This document shows, piece after piece, positions 43,021-53,122 of a stretch of 64,000 nucleotides of DNA. The DNA lies in contig CAWILH010000002.1 in assembly GCA_963836915.1 (NCBI GenBank), forward strand, positions 868,001 through 932,000, given 5' to 3'. The stretch is from Cryomorpha sp963836915 (GTDB taxonomy: Bacteria > Bacteroidota > Bacteroidia > Flavobacteriales_D > Cryomorphaceae). The position numbers and the translations under genes were made by a program. The notes beneath the pieces were generated by a model, which saw nothing but the letters and a program-made list of their open reading frames with translations, had not been told where the DNA came from and did no database searches. Every line of letters begins with the position of its first letter. The stretch's first letter is position 1.

Positions 43021-45606
43021 CTACTCGTCCGTATCGCTATCGTCATCGCTGGTTTTCATATCGGCACTGCCATCGCCGGGATCTTCGTCTGTCGTGCCAT
43101 CCATGGTGGCTCCGGCTATCAAGTCGTCCGGATTCTCATCATCCAGCACTATTTCTTCGTCTTCTGATGAGACATCTACTTTGGCCACAGCCGCAATAGC
43201 ATCATTATTTTTAAGATTGATCAATCGCACACCTTGTGTGGCACGACCCATCACCCTTAGCTCCGACACGCTCATCCTGATGGTGATACCGCTCTTATTG
43301 ATTATCATAAGATCATCGGTATCGGTCACCGCCTTTATGGAAATGAGTGCTCCAGTCTTTTCGGTGATGCTCATGGTCTTTACACCTTTCCCTCCGCGGT
43401 TGGTGATTCGATAATCATCTACCCCGCTTCGCTTACCGTAACCCTTTTCAGATACTACGAGCACATTGGTGTCGGGATCGTCTATACAGATCATTCCGAT
43501 CACTTCATCATCTTTACTTTCGAGTGTTACCCCTTTAACTCCCTGAGAGTTGCGGCCTACAGCGCGTACTTTTTCTTCATTAAATCGTATTGCTTTTCCG
43601 CTCTTCTTAGCTAGGATGATCTCGGTGGTACCATTCGTCATTTTGGCTTCGAGCAGTTGGTCACCATCCTTGATCGTGATGGCATTGATACCGTTCTGTC
43701 TTGGACGCGAATAGGCTTCGAGCGAGGTCTTCTTAACCACCCCATTCTTGGTGGCCATGATCACATTATGCTGGTTGATATACTCGGTATCGCGCAGGTC
43801 TTTAGTATTTATGTAGGCCATTATCTTATCGTCCTGCTCGATGTTGATCAAGTTTTGAATGGCTCGCCCCTTACTGGTTTTAGAACCTTCGGGAATCTCG
43901 AAGATCCGCATCCAAAAGCATTTTCCCTTTTCGGTAAAGATGAGCAGGTAATTATGATTGGTAGCCACAAAAAGATGCTCCAAGAAGTCTTCATCGCGGG
44001 TGGTGCTTCCGCGGGAGCCTACACCACCGCGGCTTTGGGTCTTATACTCGATAAGTGCGGTACGCTTTATATACCCAAGGTGAGAGATGGTGATCACCAC
44101 TTCTTCATCGGCTATAAGGTCTTCTATACTCATCTCATTCGCAGAGTATTCGATTACCGATCTGCGCTCGTCGCCATATTTATCGCGGATCTCAACCAAT
44201 TCATTGGCAATAATTTCCATGCGCAGGTCTTCGCTTGCTAATATTTCACGTAAATGATCGATTAACTTCATGAGATCAGCATGCTCTTCGCGTACCTTGT
44301 CCCGCTCGAGACCGGTAAGCTTTTGGAGACGCATATCAAGTATCGCCCTGGATTGTATTTCCGATAGGTTGAAGGTGGACATCAAGCCATTTCGTGCATC
44401 TTCGGGGGTGCTGCTTGCGCGAATAAGTGCTATTACCTCATCAAGGTTATCAAGGGCAATGAGCAAACCTTCCAGAATATGGGCGCGCTCCTCGGCCTTC
44501 TTGAACTCATACTTCGTACGCCGCACGACCACATCATGGCGGTGCTCTACGAAATATTGAATCATATCGCGCAGATTAAGAAGCATCGGTCGACCCTTTA
44601 CGAGCGCAATATTATTTACTGAGAATGAGTTCTGTAGCGCCGTGTACTTATACAACTTATTCAGCACAACATTGGGAATACAATCGCGCTTTAGTTCATA
44701 TACGATGCGCATTCCATTTCTGTCAGACTCATCACGTATGTCGCTAATTCCGTCTATCTTTTTATCATTGACCAGGTCGGCAGTTTTCTTGATCATTTCG
44801 GCCTTATTGACCTGATAGGGAATTTCTGTCACGATGATGGCTTCCCTTCCTTCCCTGATCTCTTCAATATTGGCTTTGGCGCGCAGCACTACACGTCCTT
44901 TTCCGGTTTCAAAAGCGGCTTTCACGCCTTCGTAGCCGTAGATAGTTGCACCTGTGGGGAAATCTGGAGCCTTAACATGCTCCATCAGCCCTTCGGTGTC
45001 GATCTCGGTATTCTTGATATAGGCCAAGGTGCCATTTATAATTTCAGTAAGATTATGCGGTGGCATATTGGTGGCCATACCTACAGCGATTCCACTTGCT
45101 CCATTTACCAAGAGATTTGGAATCCTTGAAGGCAATACTGTGGGCTCTGTAAGGGAATCGTCAAAATTATTGGCAAAGTCTACGGTCTCCTTATCAAGAT
45201 CGGCTAGCATCTCTTCCGCTATTTTGCGAAGGCGCGCCTCGGTATATCGCATTGCTGCGGGGCTATCGCCATCTACCGATCCAAAGTTACCCTGTCCATC
45301 TACCAAGGGGTAGCGCAGTGACCAGTCTTGTGCCATACGCACCATGGTGTCATACACCGAAGAATCGCCATGTGGGTGATACTTACCCAATACTTCACCT
45401 ACGATACGTGCAGACTTTTTATAAGGCCTATTGGAAAGCACGCCGAGGTCGAGCATTCCATAAAGCACCCTTCTATGCACCGGCTTAAGGCCATCGCGTA
45501 CATCGGGCAAAGCCCTTGACACGATTACCGACATCGAATAGTCGATGTAGGCCGATCGCATTTCATCTTCAATATTTATAGGGATTATCTTTTCTCCTTC
45601 TGCCAT
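43021..45606 (-). CDS. gyrA: DNA gyrase subunit A
   Basis: An 861-residue type IIA topoisomerase subunit. The catalytic tyrosine is Tyr121 (AAMRYTEARL). The quinolone-contact region reads HPHGDSSVYDTMVRMAQDW, with serine and aspartate at the usual positions (Ser82, Asp86), so no resistance change is seen. The GyrA-box region of the C-terminal pinwheel is QSRGGVG (about residues 530-536), a variant of QRRGGKG. The C-terminal tail is strongly acidic (DGSADMKTSDDDSDTDE). The tail usually tunes the wrapping activity. It is transcribed alone on the minus strand. Confidence 0.97.
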   Translation of the reverse strand: MAEGEKIIPINIEDEMRSAYIDYSMSVIVSRALPDVRDGLKPVHRRVLYGMLDLGVLSNRPYKKSARIVGEVLGKYHPHGDSSVYDTMVRMAQDWSLRYPLVDGQGNFGSVDGDSPAAMRYTEARLRKIAEEMLADLDKETVDFANNFDDSLTEPTVLPSRIPNLLVNGASGIAVGMATNMPPHNLTEIINGTLAYIKNTEIDTEGLMEHVKAPDFPTGATIYGYEGVKAAFETGKGRVVLRAKANIEEIREGREAIIVTEIPYQVNKAEMIKKTADLVNDKKIDGISDIRDESDRNGMRIVYELKRDCIPNVVLNKLYKYTALQNSFSVNNIALVKGRPMLLNLRDMIQYFVEHRHDVVVRRTKYEFKKAEERAHILEGLLIALDNLDEVIALIRASSTPEDARNGLMSTFNLSEIQSRAILDMRLQKLTGLERDKVREEHADLMKLIDHLREILASEDLRMEIIANELVEIRDKYGDERRSVIEYSANEMSIEDLIADEEVVITISHLGYIKRTALIEYKTQSRGGVGSRGSTTRDEDFLEHLFVATNHNYLLIFTEKGKCFWMRIFEIPEGSKTSKGRAIQNLINIEQDDKIMAYINTKDLRDTEYINQHNVIMATKNGVVKKTSLEAYSRPRQNGINAITIKDGDQLLEAKMTNGTTEIILAKKSGKAIRFNEEKVRAVGRNSQGVKGVTLESKDDEVIGMICIDDPDTNVLVVSEKGYGKRSGVDDYRITNRGGKGVKTMSITEKTGALISIKAVTDTDDLMIINKSGITIRMSVSELRVMGRATQGVRLINLKNNDAIAAVAKVDVSSEDEEIVLDDENPDDLIAGATMDGTTDEDPGDGSADMKTSDDDSDTDE

Positions 45607-45784
45607 TCTGATAGTAAATTAGAAATTGTATGGTTTTTGCAATTCTGCGCAGACAAGCGCAACCAAGCAACGAAAGTACATATAAAACAAGCTCTTTCGG
45701 CGAAAGCCAAAAGTGTAATTTTCAACAAAAATCTGTGTAATAAAAGAACACGGCGTGACATCCTGTCGGTTTCTCCAACATATA

Positions 45785-45815
45785 TTTGATTCTATTGTTT
45801 TTTGGATGTACTTTG
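45785..45815 (+). promoter_or_regulatory. clpC promoter
   Basis: TTTG (45785-45788) and GTACTTTG (45808-45815) are spaced like the -33 and -7 elements of Bacteroidota promoters (about 20 bases between them). The gene starts at 45870, so the leader is about 50 bases. Confidence 0.45.
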
Positions 45816-45869
45816 GGCTGCCTTGCCACAACATTCAGTTTAAATTAACCTAATTAAAGCAAGATATAG

Positions 45870-48458
45870 ATGGAAGCTAAATTTTCGCCAAGAGTGAAAG
45901 ACGTTATAAGCTACAGCCGTGAAGAAGCCCTTCGATTGGGGCATGACTTCATAGGTGTAGAGCACTTGCTTCTCGGCATCATACGAGAAGGTGAAGGCAC
46001 CGCAATACAGATATTGAAAGGAGTTGGAGTGAGCTTAAAGGAGCTGCGCCGCATGGTGGAGTCTTCTATTCGTTCGGCTTCCGCCAAATCTGGGAACCTG
46101 GGAAATATCCCGCTCGTAAAACAAGCTGAAAAGGTATTGAAGATCACGTATTTGGAAGCCAAATTATTCAAAAGCCCTACGATAGGTACGGAGCACTTGC
46201 TGCTGAGCATCCTGAAAGATGAAGACAATGTAGCCACCCGCGCCCTTTTAAAATTTAACGTAGATTATGAATCGGTGCGCGAAGAGCTTGAAGCACATCG
46301 CACGGGCGATTTGCGCCTAGGCGATACCCGCTCAGAGTTTCCCGGTTCTACCGACGATGACGATGATGATGGCGCGAGCTTTTCGGCCAGCGGCGGCGGT
46401 GGCGGTCAGGCCGGCCGCAAACCTTCCGACTCCAAGTCAAAAACTCCGGTACTCGATAATTTTGGCCGCGACCTAACCAAGATGGCCGAAGAAGACAAGC
46501 TCGACCCAATAGTGGGACGTGAGAAAGAAATAGAACGCGTATCACAGATCTTGTCGCGAAGGAAGAAGAATAATCCGGTGCTGATCGGTGAGCCAGGCGT
46601 TGGTAAATCGGCCATTGCAGAAGGGCTCGCGTTGCGCATCACGCAGCGCAAGGTATCGCGTGTGCTATTTGACAAGCGCATCGTATCACTTGATGTGGCA
46701 TCGCTCGTGGCAGGTACCAAATACCGCGGCCAGTTTGAAGAGCGCATGAAGGCCGTGATGAACGAACTGGAAAAATCTCCCGATGTGATCTTGTTTATAG
46801 ATGAGATCCATACTATAGTAGGTGCCGGTGGCGCCAGTGGTTCGCTTGATGCTTCAAATATGTTCAAACCTGCCCTGGCTCGTGGCGAGATACAATGTAT
46901 TGGTGCCACGACCCTTGACGAATACCGACAGTATATCGAGAAAGATGGAGCCCTAGAGCGCCGCTTCCAAAAAGTGATGGTCGAGCCAACTTCCGTAGAT
47001 GAGACCATTCAAATACTCAATAACATAAAAGAGAAGTACGAAGAGCACCATAGTGTGACCTATACCGATGAGTCGCTGGCTGCCTGCGTAAACCTTACCA
47101 ACCGCTACGTGTCTGACAGGCACCTGCCCGATAAGGCGATAGATGCCATGGATGAAGTGGGATCGCGTGTGCACATCACCAATATAAATGTGCCCGCCGA
47201 GATCATAGACGCTGAGCGCAAGATCGAAGAGATCAAAGAAGAGAAAAACCGGGTGGTACGCAGCCAGAAATATGAAGAAGCTGCCAAGCTGCGCGACAAG
47301 GAGCGAAACCTGCTCGAAGAGCTGGAGCGTGCCAAGAATAAGTGGGAAGAAGAATCTAAGAACCACCGCGTCTCGGTAACGGTAGATAACGTAGAAGAAG
47401 TCGTGGCCATGATGACGGGCATCCCCGTGCAACGTATCGCCGAGAAAGAAAGCGGAAGGCTCTCCCGCATGAATATCGAGATGCAGGGCACAGTGATCGG
47501 TCAAGATGGAGCAATAGCCAAAGTGGTGAAAGCCATACAGCGAAACAGGGCCGGCCTGAAAGATCCCGATAAGCCTATTGGATCCTTTATTTTCTTAGGG
47601 CCTACTGGAGTTGGTAAAACCCAACTGGCCAAAGAACTGGCCAAGCTGATGTTTCAGACAGAAGATGCTTTGATCAGGATCGATATGAGTGAATACATGG
47701 AAAAATTTGCCATAAGTCGACTTATCGGGGCTCCTCCTGGATACATAGGCTACGAAGAAGGTGGCCAGCTTACAGAAAAAGTGAGAAGACATCCCTACTC
47801 CATTATACTACTTGATGAAATAGAGAAAGCACACCCCGATGTGTTCAACCTTTTGCTGCAAGCGCTAGATGATGGACAACTTACCGATAGCTTGGGCAGA
47901 AAGATCGATTTCAGAAATACGATTATGATCATGACTTCAAATATTGGGGCTCGTCAATTATCTGATTTTGGAACAGGCGTAGGTTTTGGTACAAAGACAA
48001 GGGTAGAAAATGAAGCTGCGGCGCAATCTTCTATAATTCAGAATGCCTTGAAAAAAGCATTCGCTCCCGAATTTCTTAATCGTATCGACGATGTGGTAAT
48101 ATTCAACTCGTTGACGAGAGATGACATCCACAAGATCATTGATATCGAGTTGGATAAGCTCTATAAGCGAATAACCGGATTAGGGTACCAGATCAAACTG
48201 AGTGACACTGCCAAAGATTATATCGCCGAGAAAGGCTTTGACGATAAGTTCGGCGCAAGGCCCTTGAAGCGAGCTATTCAAAAATATGTTGAAGATCCGC
48301 TTGCAGAAGAAATTATCAATTCCAATCTGAAAGAAGGCGATACCATAAATATTGGCTTCAAGAAAGATAAGGAAGAGATAACCATCAAGATAGCCAAAGG
48401 CTCAGGAAAGCCCAAAGCCGCCGAAGAAGGTGAGAAGAAAAAGAAAGATGACGAGTAA
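45870..48458 (+). CDS. clpC: ATP-dependent Clp protease ATPase ClpC
   Basis: An 862-residue AAA+ unfoldase that feeds ClpP. Clp N-domain repeats at about 5-145, an Asp/Gly-rich linker (163-183), Walker A GEPGVGKS (240-247) with Walker B VILFIDEIHT, a UVR-type middle domain (VRSQKYEEAAKLRDKERNL), a second Walker A GPTGVGKTQ, and the ClpP-docking loop VGFG (DFGTGVGFGTKTR). The UVR motif distinguishes ClpC from ClpA. No McsB/CtsR genes are nearby. The usual family length is about 810-860. Confidence 0.96.
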   Translation: MEAKFSPRVKDVISYSREEALRLGHDFIGVEHLLLGIIREGEGTAIQILKGVGVSLKELRRMVESSIRSASAKSGNLGNIPLVKQAEKVLKITYLEAKLFKSPTIGTEHLLLSILKDEDNVATRALLKFNVDYESVREELEAHRTGDLRLGDTRSEFPGSTDDDDDDGASFSASGGGGGQAGRKPSDSKSKTPVLDNFGRDLTKMAEEDKLDPIVGREKEIERVSQILSRRKKNNPVLIGEPGVGKSAIAEGLALRITQRKVSRVLFDKRIVSLDVASLVAGTKYRGQFEERMKAVMNELEKSPDVILFIDEIHTIVGAGGASGSLDASNMFKPALARGEIQCIGATTLDEYRQYIEKDGALERRFQKVMVEPTSVDETIQILNNIKEKYEEHHSVTYTDESLAACVNLTNRYVSDRHLPDKAIDAMDEVGSRVHITNINVPAEIIDAERKIEEIKEEKNRVVRSQKYEEAAKLRDKERNLLEELERAKNKWEEESKNHRVSVTVDNVEEVVAMMTGIPVQRIAEKESGRLSRMNIEMQGTVIGQDGAIAKVVKAIQRNRAGLKDPDKPIGSFIFLGPTGVGKTQLAKELAKLMFQTEDALIRIDMSEYMEKFAISRLIGAPPGYIGYEEGGQLTEKVRRHPYSIILLDEIEKAHPDVFNLLLQALDDGQLTDSLGRKIDFRNTIMIMTSNIGARQLSDFGTGVGFGTKTRVENEAAAQSSIIQNALKKAFAPEFLNRIDDVVIFNSLTRDDIHKIIDIELDKLYKRITGLGYQIKLSDTAKDYIAEKGFDDKFGARPLKRAIQKYVEDPLAEEIINSNLKEGDTINIGFKKDKEEITIKIAKGSGKPKAAEEGEKKKKDDE

Positions 48459-48487
48459 GTTAATCCGAAAATCACAGACAGCAACAA

Positions 48488-48519
48488 AGAAAACGTCCAT
48501 TCGAAGGGCGTTTTTTTTT
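48488..48519 (+). terminator. clpC terminator
   Basis: AAAACGTCC-ATTCGA-AGGGCGTTTTTTTTT: a 9-bp stem with one mismatch and a T run. It could serve both strands in part, since the gene to the right is convergent. Confidence 0.75.
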
Positions 48520-48521
48520 GC

Positions 48522-48887
48522 TCACGAAATGATAAAAGGCCGCTTGATGGTCTGGTTGGGGAGTGTTATCTTGAGCTCATACGCACTCGGTGCAAGCCCA
48601 GAAGTGTCAATGGCAAATTCATGCGTGCCAGCAGGCAGATCTCTGCGCAGCACTTCCCTTATCATTCCATGCTCATGGTGGTATATTTCTGCCAGCACAT
48701 TGGCATGCGCCGGCAGCTCAATTTTTAACTGCTCCGATCCATTAAAATCCCTGCTTTGAAAGGGATAGATATAAGGAAAAACCTGTTGGATGTCATTTCT
48801 GCGCAAGTAGCGTATGAGCCAGCGGTAAAAAACGATTACGAACAGCACGATGGCCGAGACGAGAAGGTAGCGCGTGAGACTCTCCAT
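48522..48887 (-). CDS. Small single-pass membrane protein
   Basis: A 121-residue protein: one N-terminal membrane helix (YLLVSAIVLFVIVFYRWLI) and a beta-sandwich ectodomain (LPAHANVLAEIYHHEHGMIREVLRRDLPAGTHEF in two parts; SGLAPSAYELKITLP), which resembles fibronectin-like or T9SS sorting-type domains. No family is recognised. It directly follows (0 bases) the DUF493 gene on the same strand. Confidence 0.6.
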   Translation of the reverse strand: MESLTRYLLVSAIVLFVIVFYRWLIRYLRRNDIQQVFPYIYPFQSRDFNGSEQLKIELPAHANVLAEIYHHEHGMIREVLRRDLPAGTHEFAIDTSGLAPSAYELKITLPNQTIKRPFIIS

Positions 48888-49163
48888 TTAAAGTGCTATA
48901 AGGCCTTCTATTTCTGCGGCGCTGCGGTAGCACTGCATTACAGCATCGGCACTGGTCATTACTTCCCGCGCTGAGATACTTGTATAATTTCCATTTTTCG
49001 ACTGTCGCAGCCTTATCTCCGAAGTCTTTGAATTAAAAAGGGCTTCGACCTTGGCGATTTTCTCATTGTCTGATGGTACGATGAACTTAAATAAAAACAC
49101 ACTCGGCCAGGAGTGGTTTACATCAATGGTTTTATGTATCCGCTCGAAATCTTCTTCATTCAT
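48888..49163 (-). CDS. DUF493 (YbeD-like) protein
   Basis: A 91-residue cytosolic protein: HSWPSVFLFKFIVPSDNEKIAKVEALF then RLRQSKNGNYTSISAREVMTSADAVMQCY and IEGLIAL, the DUF493 pattern with an ACT-like ferredoxin fold. The E. coli homologue YbeD is linked to lipoate or fatty-acid metabolism by neighbourhood only. It is co-directional and adjacent to the membrane protein gene. Confidence 0.85.
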   Translation of the reverse strand: MNEEDFERIHKTIDVNHSWPSVFLFKFIVPSDNEKIAKVEALFNSKTSEIRLRQSKNGNYTSISAREVMTSADAVMQCYRSAAEIEGLIAL

Positions 49164-49323
49164 ATAAACGCAAATTTAAGGATTTCAATCGTGGCCAGAT
49201 CGGTTAAAACTTGAAACCCTACTTTTGAATATTAAGCGTTTCCTGCTGGATATTGTTCTAAATTTGAAATTTCATTTTTTCGATCCTTTGCCAAATTACA
49301 ATAGATCAGTCTAGCTTCAATCC

Positions 49324-50604
49324 ATGCGCAGTATGCTTCCCCTTATCATCTTTCTGGCCATCTTCTTGCTACTCGACTTCTATGTATTTAAGTCGCTCAG
49401 GCTACTTACCGCCGACTGGCAGAACAGTGGACTCAGAAATCTTACGCGCACGCTCTATCTCATCACTGCCTTAGCTACTTATGGTTTCGTGCTCTACGCC
49501 TACTTCTCATTTAACCGTGATGTAAAAGATCCGCAGGCGTACCGCTTGATCTATCTGGCCTTTGGCTTTGTGATTCTTATGCTTGTTCCTAAGCTGGTCA
49601 TTGCTTCGTTTCACCTGCTTGATGACCTTAGTGTTTTGGGGCGTAAGCTCGCTTCGTGGTTGGCTTCCGCCAATGAAACTACGGGCGCAGAAAATCCCAC
49701 TTCCAAAGGGATGGGCAGATGGAAATTTATCAGTCTGATCGGTTGGGCACTGGCCGCAATTCCATTCACCGGCATTTTATACGGTATCGTAAGGGGGCGC
49801 TATGACTTTCGGGTATTAAAGTCAAAAATTGCCTTCCCACACTTGCCTGATTGGGCCGATGGATTGAAGATCGTCCAACTCTCAGATATCCACATTGGCA
49901 GCTTTTTCAATAATTATGAACCGGTGCTCAAGGGAATTAAAATGGTGAATGAGCTAAAGCCAGATCTCATCTTATTTACTGGTGACATCGTAAATAATCA
50001 GGCCGATGAGCTCGATGGCTGGGTATCGCATTTCTCAAAGCTTGAAGCTAAAATGGGCAAGTATTCGATACTCGGCAACCATGATTATGGAGACTATGTG
50101 TCGTGGCCGAGCGGTGAAGCCAAGCGTAATAACCTTTCACAACTCAAAGCGCTCCACGCTGAAATGGGCTTCAGGCTGCTGCTCAATGAATGGGTGCCGG
50201 TAGACTCCGGCACCGGTCAAAACTTTGAATTGATAGGGATCGAAAATTGGGGTTCCGGTGGCTTTGCCAAATATGGCGATCTCAAAAAAGCGATGGAGCG
50301 CACCGACCCAAAGAAATTTCAAATTTTGCTTTCTCATGACCCATCACATTGGGATGCACAGGTATTGGGCCAGACCGCCATCGATCTCACCTTGGCTGGC
50401 CACACCCACGGAATGCAATTTGGGGTAGAGATACCCGGTTTCATCAAGTGGAGCCCTGTGCAATACCGCTACCCGCGCTGGGGTGGGCTCTATACCGAAA
50501 GCTTGCAGCATATTTACGTAAACCGTGGTTTTGGCTACCTCGGCTTTCCCGGAAGGGTGGGAATGCCTCCGGAGATCACGTTAATAGAATTGCAAAAAGG
50601 CTAG
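49324..50604 (+). CDS. Membrane-bound metallophosphoesterase
   Basis: A 426-residue protein. Three or four N-terminal helices are followed by a calcineurin-type phosphoesterase domain from about 175: Asp-x-His in QLSDIHIG, GD in FTGDIVNN, GNHD in LGNHDYGD, the His of LLSHDPSHW and GHTHG. All metal-binding motifs are present. It is of YkuE/YaeI type (UDP-2,3-diacylglucosamine or lipid phosphatase-like). The substrate is not known. The gene is convergent with the HMG-CoA lyase (7 bases). Confidence 0.85.
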   Translation: MRSMLPLIIFLAIFLLLDFYVFKSLRLLTADWQNSGLRNLTRTLYLITALATYGFVLYAYFSFNRDVKDPQAYRLIYLAFGFVILMLVPKLVIASFHLLDDLSVLGRKLASWLASANETTGAENPTSKGMGRWKFISLIGWALAAIPFTGILYGIVRGRYDFRVLKSKIAFPHLPDWADGLKIVQLSDIHIGSFFNNYEPVLKGIKMVNELKPDLILFTGDIVNNQADELDGWVSHFSKLEAKMGKYSILGNHDYGDYVSWPSGEAKRNNLSQLKALHAEMGFRLLLNEWVPVDSGTGQNFELIGIENWGSGGFAKYGDLKKAMERTDPKKFQILLSHDPSHWDAQVLGQTAIDLTLAGHTHGMQFGVEIPGFIKWSPVQYRYPRWGGLYTESLQHIYVNRGFGYLGFPGRVGMPPEITLIELQKG

Positions 50605-50611
50605 GCGTGTA

Positions 50612-51463
50612 TTAAGAGAAGACCTTTGTTGCGGCTTTTAATGCTTCCGCAAAATGATCGGCTTCTAGCGCCAACGGGATTTTATGATCGCTGAAATAGC
50701 CTACCATCTTCTCCGTGGGCATATTGCCGGTGAGCTCTTCGGCAGCCATCGGGCAACCTCCATAGCCCATCATGGCACCATCAAACCGGCGGCATCCTGC
50801 CAGATAAGCAGCATTTAGCTTGGCTTCCCAATCGGAAGGTGTGGTGTGAAGGTGGGCGCCGATCTCAACATCCCGAAAGGCATTGAGTACGGTAGTGAAT
50901 AATTCTGAAATGGAAGCCGCCGTAGAACTCCCGACCGTATCGGCAAGCGAAAGGTTTTCGATACCGAGGTTTCGGTGCAATTTACCACACCATTCGGCCA
51001 CAATGTCGGGGTGCCACGCATCGCCGTAAGGATTACCAAAAGCCATGGAAATATAAACGACCAGCCCCTTTCCCGATGCATCGGCTATGGACTTCATCTC
51101 TTCTACCCGCTTGAAAGATTCGGCTATGGTGCTGTTGGTATTGCGCTTTTGAAACGTTTCTGAGATGGAGAATGGGAAGCCCAGAAAGTCGATTTGATCA
51201 AAGGCTGCTGCATCCTGCGCGCCCCGCTCATTGGCCACTATAGCCAGTAATTTGGTATCGGTGTGATCAAGTTCCAAGCCGTTGATTACTTTGGCGGTAT
51301 CTGCCATTTGCGGTATCGCTCTGGGCGAAACAAAAGAGCCAAAGTCTATGGTGTCAAAACCCACCTTCAGCAGTTTATTGATGTATTGGATCTTGACTTC
51401 GGTCGAAATAAATTCAGATATGCCCTGCATCGCATCACGTGGGCACTCGATAATCTTAACCAT
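50612..51463 (-). CDS. Hydroxymethylglutaryl-CoA lyase
   Basis: A 283-residue TIM-barrel enzyme that cleaves HMG-CoA to acetyl-CoA and acetoacetate in leucine breakdown. Metal and substrate residues: ECPRDAMQG (CPRDGLQ-like, with Ala for Gly), DFGSFVSPRAIPQMAD, HLHTT and the signature GYGGCPMAAEELTGN with the catalytic Cys. The ATG overlaps the intact-frame end of pyrD (ATGGTTAA), which suggests co-translation. No other leucine-catabolism gene is nearby. Confidence 0.88.
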   Translation of the reverse strand: MVKIIECPRDAMQGISEFISTEVKIQYINKLLKVGFDTIDFGSFVSPRAIPQMADTAKVINGLELDHTDTKLLAIVANERGAQDAAAFDQIDFLGFPFSISETFQKRNTNSTIAESFKRVEEMKSIADASGKGLVVYISMAFGNPYGDAWHPDIVAEWCGKLHRNLGIENLSLADTVGSSTAASISELFTTVLNAFRDVEIGAHLHTTPSDWEAKLNAAYLAGCRRFDGAMMGYGGCPMAAEELTGNMPTEKMVGYFSDHKIPLALEADHFAEALKAATKVFS

Positions 51464-52491
51464 GGGCGATCAGTTTTTGATTGATTTTCTTGACGATGGC
51501 AGGCCCATTCATACACGAATCCCGTGTATAGCTGCACTAGGGAAGCACCGGCCTTAATTTTCTCTATTGCATCATCGGCAGCGTGTATTCCGCCCACGCC
51601 GATGATTGGGAAGCTACCATTGGAGTTCTTATGGAGATAACGTATTACTTCCGTAGACCGATCGCGCACCGGGGCGCCGCTCAAGCCCCCCGCTCCCATC
51701 GCTTCGATCTTCTCTTTTGAAATACTCAGGCCCTCGCGGGAGATGGTGGTATTGGTCGCGATGATCCCCGCTATACCGGTCTCGGCGACGATGGCTATGA
51801 TATCATCAAGCTGGGCATCATTCAGGTCTGGGGCGATTTTCAGCAAGATGGGTTTCTGTGCAGGTTGCTTCTTGCCTTCATCCATCAGGCTGGTGAGCAA
51901 ATCTGTGAGTGGGGCGCGATCTTGCAAGGCCCGCAGATTGGGCGTATTGGGCGAAGATACATTTACTGCAAAGTAGTCGACCACATCAAATAATTGGCGG
52001 AAGCAGATCAAATAATCATCCACTGCATTGCTATTATCGGTATGCTTGTTCTTGCCGATATTACCACCTATTATCACAGAAGAATACCTTCGCTTGAGTC
52101 GTTTTACCACTTTCTCGACACCTATATTGTTGAAGCCCATTCTATTGATCAAGGCATGATCTCTTGGAATGCGAAAGAGCCGCGGCTGGACATTTCCAAC
52201 TTGGGCTTTTGGAGTCACCGTACCGATTTCGATAAACCCAAATCCAAAGAAAGGAAGCTCATTGATGAGCCTGGCGTTCTTATCAAATCCTGCTGCTAGC
52301 CCTACGGGGTTTTTAAATTTGAGCCCAAAGATTTCGCGCTCTAGGCTCTTGTGATTCAATGAAAACATACTGTAACAAATGGATCGCGTAAACGGCAATT
52401 GAAACAGTACCTTGATGGCATTGAACGTGAAATGGTGGGCTTTTTCAGGCGAAAGCCTAAACAATAAAGGTTTAAGAAGGCGGTGGTACAT
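51456..52491 (-). pseudogene. pyrD: Dihydroorotate dehydrogenase (class 2) with a frameshifted C terminus
   Basis: Class 2, membrane-associated enzyme of pyrimidine synthesis. I put the start at 52491 (MYHRLLKPLLFRLSPEKAHHFTF). FMN-site motifs are present: GLAAGFDKNA, GFIEIGTVTP, NRMGFNN, NVSSPNTP, KIAPDLND, ATNTT and GVGGI. After GFVYE the frame fails: one extra base (A at 51507, plus strand) moves translation into a frame that runs to 51367 over the next gene. Removing it gives GPAIVKKINQKLIAHG and a stop at 51456-51458, exactly the expected family C terminus and a neat 8-base overlap with the next ATG. Confidence 0.85.
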
Positions 52492-52593
52492 GGAATAATT
52501 TGGCCACGAAATTAAGGCTTTCAAAGCGGAATAGTTCTTTGATTTGTCAACCATTAAAAATCTCTTTCTTACCTTCAACTTCTCAATTCGACG

Positions 52594-53004
52594 ATGGTAA
52601 GCGTTCAAAACATAAAAGAATTAAGCCGGCTAGAGCTCAGCTCGGCTTCCTTTATTGAACTGGAAAGGGATATTGTATGCGTTTACTATAAGGCATCGAA
52701 TGATGAATTGGGACTTAAAACCGCAGAAGCCCACACCGGTGCACTTTACGACCTTCGCGGTGGAAAAGCCTGCCATTTGATCTTGGTCTTCAGGGATAAA
52801 TTGGTTGCTTTCTCGAATGAAGCTAGAGATCACTTTGCCAAAAACACGCAGCATAGCGCCATTCGGCTTTCACAAGCTTTGGTACTTGAAGGGTTGGCCA
52901 ATATGATCGTTGCTAATTTTTACATAAAATTCAACCGCCCCAACTGCCCGGTCAAGGTATTTTCAAAGATCGAACCCGCTTTGGCTTGGAGCCTTTCACT
53001 ATAA
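52594..53004 (+). CDS. STAS/SpoIIAA-like protein of unknown function
   Basis: A 136-residue cytosolic protein in a single alpha/beta domain: strands ASFIELERDIVCVYY and ACHLILVFRDKLVAFS separated by helix LKTAEAHTGALYDL, then the SQALVLEGLANMIVANFYI helix. This pattern resembles the SpoIIAA-like/DUF7793 proteins of Bacteroidota. No phosphorylatable Ser motif is evident. It is divergent from pyrD. The promoters for both lie within about 100 bases. Confidence 0.55.
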   Translation: MVSVQNIKELSRLELSSASFIELERDIVCVYYKASNDELGLKTAEAHTGALYDLRGGKACHLILVFRDKLVAFSNEARDHFAKNTQHSAIRLSQALVLEGLANMIVANFYIKFNRPNCPVKVFSKIEPALAWSLSL

Positions 53005-53122
53005 GCCTTAGAAAGTTAAAATTTTATAAGCCCGCAAATGGAACCGCCTTCGAGCGGCTATTTTGGTGAACTATACCTAGCTTCGGCTGTTCGATTATTA
53101 ACTAATACTAAAAACTATAATT

